Positions 1 through 11,781 of a DNA stretch of 64,000 nt are shown one piece after another. The number at the start of each line of letters is the position of its first letter. The first letter of the stretch is position 1. The notes under the pieces were generated by a model, which saw only the letters and a program-made list of their open reading frames with translations, was not told the DNA's origin and made no database searches. The stretch is from Hypholoma sublateritium FD-334 SS-4 (lineage: Eukaryota > Basidiomycota > Agaricomycetes > Agaricales > Strophariaceae), in contig KN817535.1 of assembly GCA_000827495.1 (NCBI GenBank), positions 299,631 through 363,630 on the forward strand. Direction: 5' to 3'. The position numbers were made by a program, and so were the translations under genes.

Positions 1-2545
1 GAAAAAGTTCAGTATTAAAAAATTCATTAGCAGGGTCAGGACCATGTGGATATTCTAAAAAACTGCCACCTAATCCTTTCATATGTTTCATAGCTGCAGC
101 ACGAAGTTGATTGCTTGGAGCAGTTGTATCAATATCAGCAACTACAACTTTTTGAAATGCAACATCTCTATCAGAATTATTGGATTCCGGTTCAATGCAT
201 GTAGAAGGATCATAATTGGATGTCATATCAACAGCATCAGATGGAGCAACAGTTTCAATATGTACAGGAAGAATGTCATTTTCNGGAAATTGATTCAAAG
301 TATTGTAATCAAGTTGTACATGGCGATAATGAATATTGTGTTGGATCAAATATTCCAAAGCTTTTCGGACAACCTCTCGTCTCACTATTAATGGTGCAGC
401 ATTTTCCTTNATCCATTCTTTGCTAGGTTTTTTGGATCCAACCAGAACAACACAAACAGGAGTACAGACATCTTCAACAGAAGGTGGCAATAAATCTAAC
501 AGTGAAGAAGGTTTTTGGGGATAGGTAATGATATGGCCTCTCAATGCATGCTGATTTGTTGCAAGNCNAACATGACTGTGCTCATCCTTCTTGTTGATTT
601 TGTCNTCCCATAATTGTACTATCCATGCCTTGGCACGACATCTTGCAATCATAGATTCTTCTATAGCAGTCAAACCTTGTAGTTCAGGAGGAACATCACC
701 TAAGACAAGATGATTGGCCATAGCTAAGGGTGGCAACTTATGGTTTTTTAAATGTGAATAACAATTTTGGCATAAGGAGACCATCGTTGTATTAGTACAT
801 TCATCATGGTGAACTGCTTCAGGGTTAATAATGATCTTTTCCGAAAATTCAGGATGACTAGGAATTTTCAATCCTGTTCCAACATATTCCAACCAAGAAG
901 AGTCAAGTTCTGCCTCTTCAGAATTGCGTGTGCAATCAGGACGTGTCAAATAAGTAAAGTCCACATTCTCTTTATTAATATATTGCATATCACTTTGTTT
1001 AATTGACTCTGCACAACTACCACACACACCTTTTGCAAGAACTGACGTTGAAGTTGCATCTTGAAATATGCCAATAATTTTTTCTTTAAGATTGGATGAT
1101 ATTGGTTGTGGCCAATTATCAATTGCAAATTTACGCAGTCGCAATAATTCTTCATCTTCAGCTGAAATCGATTTTTCATTACATTTAGCTTGTTCAAGTT
1201 TATGTATATGACATTGCAAAGATTTCCGCAAAGATTTTAAATTCCCAGCAGCATCATGACTGATATTTTCTGATGTCAATAGAGAGAGCAAAAGTGAGCG
1301 CGGTAAGATGTATTTTAATGATTTATACAGACTGATTTTATCTGATTTATGTTCCATGTGGTGTTCATCTTCATTGACCACAGATTCTGCAATCTCATCA
1401 CAAGCTTCATTGCCACGTTGAAGACAAGACCCATCAGTAATATGATGGACAATCAACTCTCGTAAAAATTTGCGACTCGGTGCNGTACACNTGCTATTAA
1501 CTGGAANAACAATACCATGTCGATCTGCNACAGTTAACAAAGCACCAATAGACATGTGTTCAAATCCATGGAAAAGATCATTCAATGGATCAAAGTGTTG
1601 AGGTAAAGCCCTTTGAANATTTGTAGTNACAGTTAAATTAAACACATATTGTCNAAGACTCCTTATTAACTTTTGTCGCAAGTTTTTTGGGTTGTGAAAT
1701 GGTCCACATAAACCAGAACTTTCNACAAGCATAATTAAATCNGTAGTAGAGATATCATTTGCGCAACTAAGTTCTACTTGACGCAGAACAGACTGCGAAA
1801 TATCAATGGCAGATACATGCCCACGCGAGACTGCATGGCAACCATGTCGAGATTGTATAGTAGACATATCACTATTGTGACTGTACAAATAACAATCGCC
1901 GTGCAATAAATGCTGCAAAAATTTATTTCGCATTTCACGCAGAGACAAGGCCTGCGATACTTGTAGTCCATGAGCATACAGTAATTCAGAAACTTGCTCA
2001 GCATCGTCCGAGAAAATGAAAGCATACACGCCTCCAACTCGATTACCATATAAAATTGATCTTATTTTGTCGAAACCGGACACCATGGGCTGCCACAAAG
2101 GTACATTACTACATTGCATTACAACAGGCTGCATTGATGCTGAAGAAAGTTGTATGTGATCAATGACACGTATCAGATCATCATGCATAGCGTGCAGCGC
2201 AGTTTCAAGAGCAACGACATAGTCGCGTGTGGACGTATTACGCTCGGAACCTGAACATTAGCAGTGCAGACACGTATCATCGAAGTGTGACTCACCAGTN
2301 ACAATATGGCGTTGCAAACACCAACCGGCATCGAGGACGACATCGGGGAGAAGATTCTCGACGACGGCAAANGACATTTGCTCCGTAACCGTCGCCACGT
2401 CATCGCNATAAGTAAACAAACACGAACACGCCGAAGCGTCACATGGAAAGCCATGTTGCAATAAGAACGCGGACGAAATGCACGGTCGAGCTAAATGTTC
2501 GACGGCGAGAAGAGTAGCAGGAACGTNGGATATAAAGATTGCCAT
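1..2545 (-). CDS. Helitron replication protein, N-terminal part (DUF6570 type), runs off the left edge
   Basis: Exon 1 is 2545-2296 and exon 2 is 2250-1; the 45-bp intron (2251-2295) has a GTGAGT donor, a CTAAT branch-like site and a TTCAG acceptor. The joined frame is open for about 833 codons with no stop, so the protein continues outside the window. The region coded by about 1060-400 shows the DUF6570 pattern of fungal Helitron proteins: two Cys pairs (GVCGSC and LCQNC), then LPPLAMANHLVLGDVPPEL and an acidic pair before a basic stretch. Near the edge it reads PLIVRREVVRKALEYL and ends FFNTELF, which in relatives just precedes the Helitron_like_N domain. The HUH nuclease and PIF1-type helicase should therefore lie to the left. 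The family copies the element by rolling-circle replication in the nucleus. Low GC compared with the DNA to its right fits a mobile element. About 14 ambiguous bases make some residues unknown. Identity is secure; the start codon is inferred. Confidence 0.9.
1..2545 (-). mobile_element. Helitron, partial (5' part of the coding region)
   Basis: The element is recognised only from its protein. Helitrons begin with TC, end with CTRR after a short hairpin and insert between A and T, without target duplication. On this strand the 5' end should lie right of 2545 and the 3' hairpin left of the window. I could not fix the right boundary: base composition rises sharply between about 2560 and 2900, the most likely place for the junction. 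Confidence 0.75.
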
Positions 2546-3480
2546 GAGCGTTTAAGGGAGAGTACATGCACGACCNGAACTCGAGAACGATGCTGACACA
2601 GCAAAGCGAGACAACGACGTCATTTTATGTCACATTTGTGACCTGCTCCACTTTCCAGAAATCCGTGTTGTTTGTGACAGAACTTTGCAGCCAAGACCCA
2701 CTACAGAGACGTAGTGGGAATTACAGGCACCTGGCGTGCGCAATGATAGAAGAAGTACCTTCAGTGACATTCGCAATGTTTTTTTAACAAGTCCGCACTC
2801 CTCGAGGCAGCGTTTGGTCACCGAAAGCGGATCGCGTGCGAATAATTCAAAGACGTACCTGCCGGCTGCACTACCGCTATCGCGCAATCGCTCTCTCGTC
2901 GGATCCGTGGCCCACAGGCAGAAACTCGGTGAAAACAATCGAAGGGTGCGCCGCACGGAGTAACCCCCAAGCCCCTCGGACAGTTTCGGAGCCGGGGAAC
3001 AGGCGAAGAACTGGTTGAATGCCGTGGCTGCCGAGCAGGGCGCGATCGGCATCCGCTGTCAGCGCGCGCAGAGATCGCGCGCTGTTTGCGCGCTGCAGAA
3101 AAAGATATGATATGGGGTCGTTGTAAGTCTATGTGGGCTGCTGTCACACGGTGTCAGGGCGCGCTATGCGCAGGCGAGAGACGGGATTTCTGGGAAAGTG
3201 CACAGAATAACTGGTTTGTGTAGTACAAAAGGATGAATGGGGCGTTTATCACACAGAAACAAGCCTACGCGCCACGGCTGCACTTATTTATGCACGCAAA
3301 TGTCCATCGACGACCGGGCGCACCAAAATGAGCGCGGACTGCGGATGGACAATATAGTACAGCGGCGAGCGCGTATGGATGTGTGGGCTCGGCGCGAACG
3401 TGTCGATAGTAGAGTATTCCCAAGATAGCCATCCAGAAGAAAGCACTGTTCGTTCGCGTACCGAACGAGCGAAACAAACA
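2546..3480. other. gene-free transition zone right of the Helitron ORF
   Basis: No convincing coding frame on either strand. It holds the Helitron promoter region and probably the element boundary. Sequence turns GC-rich from about 2810. Overlapping ORFs of 60-140 codons on both strands look like GC-driven chance frames. Confidence 0.5.
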
Positions 3481-3516
3481 AAGCGTAGCTGTTCGGGTAC
3501 ACATGAGTGCATGCGC

Positions 3517-4570
3517 GGCACAGCAGAAAGGAAAGGGCACCGTAAAAAGGGCGCGCTTCGGAGGGCTGACGGTAACGGCAGCGGTGGGACGCGAACGCAG
3601 ATGCTTACTGCGGAAAGAAATGATCCCACACAAACAACACGCACAGCGCGGGCGGCGGTGCGGGAGTAGATCTGGTAAACAGTCTGCGTTGGCGTTCTCA
3701 CGGCTCTGCGACGAGGAAGTAGTAGCGGCCGCGATCAGGGTGCGATGGTCAGCCGCCTACCTGGAGCGGCGCGCGGGGGATGGATGGGGGGTGTCAATGG
3801 ACACTTTTTCGAGTCGCGCAACGCGCACTGGAGCTGGCCGGGTGGCGCCACACAAGGCGCGCAAGGATAGCCTGGAGAGACGGTGAGTGGTGACTCAACG
3901 AAAAAAGGAGGGCGTACCGCTTCTCGAGAGATTCGCCATAGACGATTGAGTACGACAGATGCTCTGGAACGAAGAGTGAGTGAACCTGGGGATAGGCAGC
4001 GTCGACTGGGGTGTACACACCTGAGCAGCGGAGGATTGTGCGCGACGCAGCAGAGAGAAAACGGGCACCGTAAAAAATGCGCGCTTCGCAGAGCTGACGG
4101 TAACAGCAGCGGTGGGACGACAACGCAGACTTTGATACAAGAAAACAAACTCCCGCACAGACAGCATGCACAGCGTGGCGGCGGTGCGGGAGTAGATCTG
4201 GCAAACAGTCTGCGTTGGCGTGCCCCGCGGCCTGCGACGAGGTCGTAAATAGCCGTTAAAATCAGGGTGTGATTGTCGGCCGCCCGCCTGCTGCGGCGTG
4301 GGCGGGATAGGGCGTGGCGAGACACTTGGCCGGTGCGAGCAACACGCACTTGCGCTGGCCAGAGCCGGCCGGCGGGCGCCACACAAGGCGCGCAGAGACA
4401 AACTGCGGAGAGATGATGAGTGGAGGATAAACGAGGGAGGGAGGGCGTACCGCATATCGGGGAGCGCGTCATAGATGACTGAGTATTCCAGATGCTCTGG
4501 AACGTGGAGTGAGTGAGCCTGGAGATCGGCAGCACTAATGTGTGCATACCTAAGGGGCGGAGGGGAGGTG
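3517..4570. repeat. diverged tandem duplication, two units of about 527 bp
   Basis: Unit 1 (about 3517-4045) and unit 2 (about 4046-4570) align along their length. Shared anchors are GCGGTGCGGGAGTAGATCTG (near 3655 and 4182), CGCGCTTCG followed by GCTGACGGTAAC (3552 and 4080), GCGCCACACAAGGCGCGCA (near 3845 and 4377) and CAGATGCTCTGGAACG (near 3957 and 4489). Offsets are 526-532 bp. Reading frames are not conserved between the units, so this is probably non-coding or long-dead sequence. Confidence 0.8.
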
Positions 4571-5284
4571 GTACGGTCATCGGTTAGACGTGGGCTATCC
4601 GGGCGATATGCAAGGCGATTTCGGCGGCGGGAGAGTCTGAGCAGATTAAAGGGCGCGTGCGCAGCTGTACATTGAAATCTGGGCATAATCGAAAGGGATA
4701 GAGCAAGCGACAGCGTACCTCGTGTTCCCAGAGAGGCGACAGAAGCGCGGAGTCATCGGGTGACGTAGCACCGTTGCGCAAGCACGAGCGCCCTGTGTCG
4801 GACAGCTGCAATGTAATAGAGCCGCTTTTCAGAGATGCTGTTGAGGTCGATGGGAGCTGAGGCGATGAGGACATGGAAGATGTCGTTGAAACGTTGGAGG
4901 AAAGAAGCCAGCCTGACCACAACGCCGCCGTACGCAACTCACAGTCTACAAATCCACCGAGAACGAACATATAGCGGGGTGTTCTAGATGGATAAGATGC
5001 ATGTGAGAGAACGTATGGCGCCGACGGGCTGCAGGCTACGTCGATGAAGCTGCTCAGTGTTCAATGCGGCGGTGCGGGACCACGGTCCGGCCGGTGGTCT
5101 GTGCGTGGTGGCCGGCTCTCTCCGGATACTACCTCAACGCTCTCAACTGCAGCCTTCCCACCGTCTACGACCATGTCTATCGTCGTCGCAGGCAGGTGTC
5201 CTGTCTCATCCTCGTTTATTTTGTAGAATCATCTGCACGCGCCCCTCTGTACTCTTTCAGATCGTTGCGCTGAAGAAACCCGCC
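4571..5284. other. gene-free GC-rich stretch
   Basis: No supportable gene. It contains several splice-like motifs and short pyrimidine tracts on the plus strand similar to those in the neighbouring repeats, and leads into repeat copy A at 5285. Confidence 0.4.
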
Positions 5285-5413
5285 GAGGTGCGTCCGTCGC
5301 CACATCATGTTCAGTACACCCGGCCCCTTCCTAACCCTTACCGCCGGTACGCCTCATCCACCCCGCCGTCCGTCAGGTGTACGTCCGTGCTGCTCGAGTT
5401 TACTTCGCAGATG
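5285..5413 (+). repeat. dispersed repeat family, copy A
   Basis: Begins GAGGTGCGTCCG, contains CCACCCCGCCGTCCGTC and GTACGTCCGTGCTGCTCGAG. The order and spacing of these blocks match copies B (10.7 kb), C (53.2 kb), D (57.6 kb) and E (63.0 kb). Most diverged with E. Confidence 0.6.
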
Positions 5414-5939
5414 CTATAAACTCATGCATATGGACTCACAATGAATTGTACTATGGACGGCGGTCTGTGTTTGGCAGTGTCATACGATCTCTGCGTGCGC
5501 AGGTCTCTCCACTACCACTACCCACTCATCCCTTTCTATCCCTTGTGTGCTTTTGGACGTTATTCCTTCGCTTTGCTGATGATTCACAGGTGCGATTTCC
5601 TCCCGGCCTGTTCCTCACGATGTATTGCGTTTCCGGTGAGCCGTCTACTACGTCTTTCGACTCCTCCCCTATCTTTTTCCCGCAGGCTCAGACGCGTCCA
5701 CTTCTCTCTCACTATTGCACGAGAGTATTTCTCACCTCTGCCGAGGATTCTATGAACTCGGACCCAAGGTGCGTAGTCCCTCCCTTCCCTCCCTGTTCTG
5801 CCCATCTCATCCATCGCTGCTCTCGTTCAGTGTCCCCGCGATCTAGAACCAGTCGCGGCCCGAAGTAATCCGTTTTTGGTACGTTGTCAACTCGCTCCTC
5901 CGCGCCTCCACTTCTACTTCTTCGGCGTGCACGTCCATT

Positions 5940-7445
5940 TCGTTGACATGTCACCCCCACCCCAGGTTCCGTCGTAGTACTCGCTCGTGCGCGCAGTAGC
6001 TGTCCTCTGCCCATACTCGGAATCCGTTCAAGCTCTATCCGCCGCGTGCATATGCGGCTGTCCAAGGTACGTTTTCCTATATGTCTCCCTTGAGGTTCGC
6101 CCGCACTGCTGCACACCGACGGACCGCGGTGTCCTGGCGTAAAGGTGCTAAGTTTGATGCTTCCGCCGCCGCCGCAGGAGTGACGCGCCCCGTCTATTAA
6201 TGGCGCGCGTCGTCGATACACACACTTCCGAGCTCATTCAACGCATACACTCACATTCCTGCCTCCTCCACCACCCCGCCTGCTCTCCGTGACGCGCAGC
6301 CGCGGGCCACCTCGCCGTCCTTCAGCTCAGATCATGTCTACGCTTGCCATCAGGCGCACCGCGCATTGGTGGCTAGTCGCGAGGACATCCTCCAGTCTTT
6401 ATGTATGACGGCGAGTTGCGCCTGGTGTCGCCGCACCTTCCCATTTTCGCTATATTCTCTTGGTTAATGAACGATTCAAGTTGGCTGTGGCGCGCGACGG
6501 ACACTGTCCTGTGCGCACGTGCTCCAGTATCCTCTGCTTGCTCTGAATCGTCTCATTCTTGCTGGCAACTTATACACACGCGTGTTACAGATACCCACCG
6601 ACAGCGGCGCGGCGCGATGAGGTTACAAGAGCGCGATACGCACGGGGGACGAGGCGTAGCAGTTGTAGCGTTAGGTAAGTACCTTCCTCTCCTCTGCTTG
6701 TTCGTCTCTATTTCTATGCTCACACTGACGCCTAACCTTCACAGATACCGTTGAAAGTGTTTCTCGTAGCTATGTAGGCATGTATCAGGAGCACGAGGTA
6801 CGTCGTCGCGCTGATATCGCATTTATTCATCTCAGCCTCTGTGCTATACTAGATTCTTCCGCGCAGCGCTCCGTTGACGCTCCATTTTTTGGCTACGTAA
6901 GCACACCCGCTACGCGCGCATTTTCAATTCGCTGACATGTCGCGTCCCCCTCAGGTTCCGTCGTAGTCCTTCATGCGCGCAGTGTTTGTCTTCCGTCTCT
7001 CCGGGGCGCCAATCTTCACGCCCGCCTCAAGTTTCTCGGTCCTCTTGCTCTATCATTCGCGTGCATCCAGCTGTCCAAGGTATATCTTTCTGTGTTCACC
7101 CGTGCTGACACACCGGGGGACCGGGACGAATCCGGAGCGTCCGGGGCGTTAAGGCGCTATGTTCAATGCTGCCGCCGCAGCAAACGTTGATACGCACCGC
7201 TCATGCTGCCGAGTTCATTCCGCACATATTCACGCTATTCATCGCCCCATACTTCTGCTCTCCACGACACCCAGTCCACCTCGCCGTCCTCCAGCTCAGT
7301 TCATGTCCGCGCTTGCCATCAGGCGCGCTGCGCGGTGGTGGCTATTCGCGAGGACATGTATTCTTGTACCGAGAGATGGCGAATTGTCACTGGTGTCGCC
7401 GCCACGCTTCCCTGTATTTTCTTGGTCAATTCAGCTTGGAAGGGC
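5940..7445 (+). repeat. diverged tandem duplication, units of about 970-990 bp, with intron-like blocks
   Basis: Segments 5944-6470 and 6934-7440 align: GACATGTC with CAGGTTCCGTCGTAGT (5944 and 6934), GCTGTCCAAGGTA (about 6057 and 7070), GATGCTTCCGCCGCCGC versus CAATGCTGCCGCCGCAG (6158 and 7165), CTCGCCGTCC followed by CAGCTCAG (about 6310 and 7280), GCTTGCCATCAGGCGC (6343 and 7312). Both units are followed by a near-ideal intron signature: GTAAGT to TTCACAG at 6675-6744 and GTAAGT to TTGCAG at 7615-7672, each followed by ATA and a short segment ending in a GTACGT donor-like motif. No long frame is kept in both units. Confidence 0.75.
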
Positions 7446-7672
7446 CGCGAGAGCGCGCCGCGCTAAATACGGTGCGCTCTAGCTAATCAGTCTGTTCTTG
7501 TCCTCCTTGCCGGCGCGTCACAGACACCCACTGACGGCTGCAGCCCGCGCACCGCCGAAGTAGCACCATGATATAAGAATGAATTGAGCGGTAGGGCGAA
7601 GTGGACTGCGCTAGGTAAGTACCCTTTTCCCCTCAGCCCGTCCGGCGCGTTTTCTGTGCGCGACCATTGCAG

Positions 7673-8216
7673 ATAACCCTTGGGAGTGCAAGGTACGTCG
7701 TTCTTTTGATGTGGCATTTTGCGTACCTCGGCGTACGGGCTGTCGAAGGTTCGGCTACCGCCGTGGAGTATGGTGCGTGGACGGTTCGGCGGCGTCTCAC
7801 TTTTCTAATCGATCGTCGTCCTCACCCCTGTCGTTCAGGAAGACCGAGGATCGCGTCCGATGCTGAGTATCTCCCGCGTGGGGTAAGGTGCGTGGACTTT
7901 TAATTAGTCTGATCATTTCCGCGTCTCATCATCTGACTACGCACAGACTCTGTTAAATTTGTAGTGACAGACGTCGGGAAGTACGATGTTTCTGCGAGTA
8001 CGAAATACCGGCGCGTACCGTTGTCAGCGCCGCTACAGACGAACAGCCCTCTGCATGGGCATCAGTTGGTGGTCGCACAATTTCCCTTAGGCATAGGGAA
8101 AAACGGGCCAATGGTGTGCATACATCATAACGATGTCATCTTTCAACAATAAATGTTAGATACAAATGCTACAGTATGTCCGTGTTCTTTTCTGAATTGC
8201 CGCAGCCGTACGTAAA
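7673..8216. other. gene-free stretch downstream of F-box gene A
   Basis: Continuation of the repeat block with further donor-like GTACGT and GTGCGTGG motifs to about 7910, then plain intergenic DNA holding the 3' flank of the minus-strand F-box gene. I see no gene. Confidence 0.45.
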
Positions 8217-9731
8217 TTAAAAGATTCCTATCATTGATGAGCGTTTATAGAGGACCTTCAGACCCTTGACATATGCTAGCGCACCGAGATTGGGAGGGTC
8301 GTCGAAGGGCGAACAATTTGACACGTCAAGTGTGGTGATAGGATGCCCGATTCTCAACCGCAATAAAATGAATTCTTCAGCATCTTTGAAAACGGAACAG
8401 CTGATATTGCGAGAATGGTAGGAAGGAGGGTAGAGGATGACGGTCTTGAGGGAGGGAAACATAGTAGTTGACTGTGTTGAGGTGTTTATCTCGTTTTGCA
8501 GATTTGTTAGGTGTGCAAGTGTTTCGCTACCAAGGCAAATAGTGTCCAGAGATTCAAAACAGTTAAACAATGGCCGAAAACGTGGATTGGGCGATGAGTA
8601 TGCTGTGCTTAACCGGAGCTCTTTGATACTTGAGAGATCCAGCAGGGAAATTTTGTTGCAGAACATTTCGAGTCGGCCTTCCAAAGAGTGGTTGCTGGAC
8701 ACTGGAATCGATATACTGAGCAGACAGCCGGACGGGACTGTGGTTTCCCCTTTGAAAGAAATGTACCCTGCTGTCTCATTGATGTGAATGATGTTGAATG
8801 TCTGTGACTGCAGATACCGCTGGGTGTAGCGGCTGAATGTGTCGACCATGGGAATCAGCAGTTCATTTTGTATGCTGCGGTCGGGGATCTGAACACTCAA
8901 CGAGCAGCCGAGGGAAATCTCTATGTGATTCAGAATTGTAACGCCTGGATGGGGGTGGCCATTGTAGTGCAGGTGCTTCAGGTGTGGAAGAGACACGATA
9001 TGAGGGGGAGCGGATAGATCTGCGGCATTGATATAGTTCAATTTCAGCTCTTGAAGGTTTCTCGTGGCCGAGAGTATTACAAGAACATCACGGACACTGT
9101 ATCCAGCATCAAGTTCCATGAATTGAAGACGTCGCATCCATGTTGCCGGCTGATTAACAATATAGCGAGTAAGCCGGAAGCTGCGAAGCATGGGTGCGTT
9201 GTTTGCGAAGAGTGGGCCCATTGGAGTTTCGTCATGATCGACACCGTTTTTCTGCCGGAATGTCGCTTCAAATGTTTCCAGTTGGGGTGCCGGAAGGCAT
9301 AATGGCATTAAGCGATGCAGATCGAACCTGGAATGAACACCGTCATGTACGACTAGTTTCTGAATCCGTCCCCAGTTGCTATTGATAACGTCAGAGAAGA
9401 ATCGCACGATCTGTCTGGTTGCGTCGCCGCGGTGTTTTGTTCTCGACCCATATGCTTTGATCCACAGCGGTGCAGCCCCGCTCCTTCTGATGAGTTCATC
9501 GCCCCATTCACGACCATATCCGGAGTCAATTGCATCTATATCGATGAGTTTCCCCCACAAGAAGGGCCTGCTGAGCATCACGCTACGCCATTGGTAGCAC
9601 ACCTGTGATGTGATGCGTGTTGTATGGAGAGCTTGTCTATCGGAAAACATGTCGGTGTTGAATTCGAATATATGTAACAGGATGTCATGATTTAATCTGG
9701 CGATATAATTGGATGAAGGGAATGCGGACAT
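8217..9731 (-). CDS. F-box-like protein A (504 aa)
   Basis: Single-exon gene of 504 codons. Residues about 11-60 form an F-box-like domain: LNHDILLHIFEFN, then TTRITSQVCYQWRSVML and a P-x-LWGKLID ending typical of basidiomycete F-box-like proteins, where the next segment is an irregular Leu-rich array. The rest is Leu/Ile-rich with repeated LxxL and NLQELKL-type stretches, consistent with degenerate leucine-rich repeats. F-box proteins usually bind Skp1 and offer substrates to an SCF ubiquitin ligase; the substrate cannot be inferred. A paralogue (B, 53.6 kb, plus strand) matches along the whole length, including RRSG-APLWIKA and NW-RIQKLVV blocks, and shares the C-terminal GLKV-YK...GIF. Start chosen because the F-box begins 11 residues in, as in B. 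Confidence 0.85.
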   Translation of the reverse strand: MSAFPSSNYIARLNHDILLHIFEFNTDMFSDRQALHTTRITSQVCYQWRSVMLSRPFLWGKLIDIDAIDSGYGREWGDELIRRSGAAPLWIKAYGSRTKHRGDATRQIVRFFSDVINSNWGRIQKLVVHDGVHSRFDLHRLMPLCLPAPQLETFEATFRQKNGVDHDETPMGPLFANNAPMLRSFRLTRYIVNQPATWMRRLQFMELDAGYSVRDVLVILSATRNLQELKLNYINAADLSAPPHIVSLPHLKHLHYNGHPHPGVTILNHIEISLGCSLSVQIPDRSIQNELLIPMVDTFSRYTQRYLQSQTFNIIHINETAGYISFKGETTVPSGCLLSISIPVSSNHSLEGRLEMFCNKISLLDLSSIKELRLSTAYSSPNPRFRPLFNCFESLDTICLGSETLAHLTNLQNEINTSTQSTTMFPSLKTVILYPPSYHSRNISCSVFKDAEEFILLRLRIGHPITTLDVSNCSPFDDPPNLGALAYVKGLKVLYKRSSMIGIF

Positions 9732-10634
9732 CCTTGAGGAAATGCTCGGTTTGAAAAATGGTGAGTGGTCAGGAGGGTTTCAACGTGGTGGCATGTTTTC
9801 AACATGTTTTGGGAATTTAAACCTGGTGTAAATGTTCGAATCCAATCACGTGTGGAATCATCACGAAAAGGACGCAATCATAATCATGCAATGGCCGTGC
9901 GCATAACAGTGTGGTCATCGCTCGCACGGGAATCGGATGGGATAATTATGAATCTAAGGCTCAGGCGCGAATAGAGAAGATATGGCCACGATCTGGCTTA
10001 TAGGCAGCAGCGCAATACCGCGTCCGCAGCAGTGATGTATGTATACGCGACATTCACTGTACGTATATACATCGCGAGTGCGCGTGAAGATCGATTCTAC
10101 GGCCCCGGTTGTCCGTCCACATGTCAACGTGTTCCGTCTAGAGTGCCAGATAATTTTGCAGGAAAAAACACGCGCATACGCATGATTATGCCTACTGATA
10201 TTAAACCACGCCCATGTGCGTGACCGTTCTCTAAAGAATGAACGCGCTGTGGGGGCGCGCCATATGTACCTTAGGATTGTCTAGAGCGTCATGCATGACA
10301 TTCCGCTGCACCGGCGAACGGTGATGGAAAGGTAGCCTGTACGCGTATTAGCGGGGTGCTGCAGGCCGGTAGACCGTCCCGTCTGCGGCGCGGTGGCCCG
10401 TCGTGGGAATAGATCGAGACTCGGGAACGCGGTCCGCTAAGATGGTCTGCATATCCCGACATTCACAGCACCTTCCTTCGTTCCTTCTAATTTGACACAA
10501 TACGCCCCTCACTCTGAAGACTCTCCTCTGCGCGCGATCGAAATTACGCCTCGACTTCCATACATGAAAAGATCCTGGAAACAAGGTACGTGGCCATCGT
10601 ATCTCCCCATCTCAATCTGTTCGCTGTCACAGTC
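9732..10634. other. gene-free intergenic stretch
   Basis: Promoter side of F-box gene A followed by mixed-composition DNA with alternating ATGTATAC-type tracts near 10030-10075. No coding frame I can support. Confidence 0.5.
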
Positions 10635-10825
10635 CTCCGCTTGCTTGCTGAGTAGCTATCGATCGCAGAAGGTGCTGTCGGCCTCACGGTGATGCTCTCC
10701 ATTGAGGTGCGTCCTGTATTATGTCGTTCCGTCTATCCGTCCCGTCCTGCACGCCTCCCCCCACCCCGCTGTCCCTGCCAAGTACGTCCGCGCAGCTGAG
10801 CGCAGGTTCCAAATGAAAGTTGCAT
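10635..10825 (+). repeat. dispersed repeat family, copy B
   Basis: Shares the 24-bp block at about 10673-10696 (begins GCTGTCGGCCTCACGG) perfectly with the reverse complement of copy C. Then come GAGGTGCGTCCTG, CCACCCCGCTGTCCCTGCC, AAGTACGTCCGCGCAGCTGA, GCAGG and CAAATGAAAG in the same order as copy D. Splice-like motifs are in matching places: GTACGT at about 10587, CACAG near 10631, CATTGAG/GTGCGT at 10700-10709. Confidence 0.75.
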
Positions 10826-11781
10826 CAGCGCGCGGGCTAAAAAATCCGCAAGATTATAAGCCTTCGCGCGGGCGGCGGATTGTGCCTGGCAGTATGCAAA
10901 AAGATGTTCATACTCCGTGTCTCTATGCTCTCTCGAACTGTTCGCGCCGCCCATCAAATCGTATCACACAGTATACCGTGTTGGGTGCATCGTGTTCTTC
11001 TTCTTGAAGTTGGTACATCGTCATGACATATGCCCCTCCCTTTCTCTTTTACGTTGACTCCGCCGCTGTTCCCTGCCGCCCGCCCCGCTGTTCTGGTCAG
11101 ATACTCCCGCGCTGTACCGAGTGTTGTACCTGGCGCGTGAACATCTACGATATATGTTGCTCGTGTGCAGCGGTGTGCCTGCTGCTCGAACAGAGAACCA
11201 CCGCAGATGCACGCCGTGATGCACACGCTACGGCGCGGTCGCGCCTTCGTTCGCGCCTTCGTTCGCGGCGCGCTCGCGTGCAATCTACGCGCAGGGTGCA
11301 CGCCATGGGTGTCGGGCATCGGATGGGCAGTGGTTTTCTTTGTGGTGCGCAGGTCTCCGCGCCGATGGCGTGGCGATGGGTGCTTAGCGCGTAGGCAGCG
11401 CGTGCGTTAGACGATGATTGACGCAGGGCGGCGTGTACGGTCACCTCGTGGGGGGTAGAACGCGCAGACTGACATATGTACGGCTCATGGATGATCACAT
11501 GTAGTATGTACATGGGAACAGATCTGGCTAAGTACAACGTCCATTGCTGTGTTGTGCAGAGTCAATTCTTGGTGGCACCTATCAATGATCCGCCGCGCAT
11601 TATAAGGCCATGAAGGATATTATATGCTCGATCATCTGAAAATGCGCGTGTGCTAAGTAAGATTACATTGCTTACGCTGAATCATCAATAATATATTCAA
11701 AGTCTCGGGTTGCCAGTAACAGTTTACACAGCTCTTGGCTTCGAGAAGGATTTCTATGTATATTTTCAGATCGCCGCACCT
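10826..11781. other. gene-free, repeat-derived stretch
   Basis: GC-rich to about 11420 with a short direct repeat of CGCGCCTTCGTT (near 11250), then AT-richer 3' flank of the dioxygenase gene. Several overlapping ORFs of 60-130 codons on both strands; none has recognisable protein character. Confidence 0.45.

Noticed and set aside
2818..4686. many 100-280-codon ORFs on both strands in the GC-rich repeat block
   Set aside because: They overlap in several frames, are Arg/Pro/Ala-biased and are not kept between the two tandem units.
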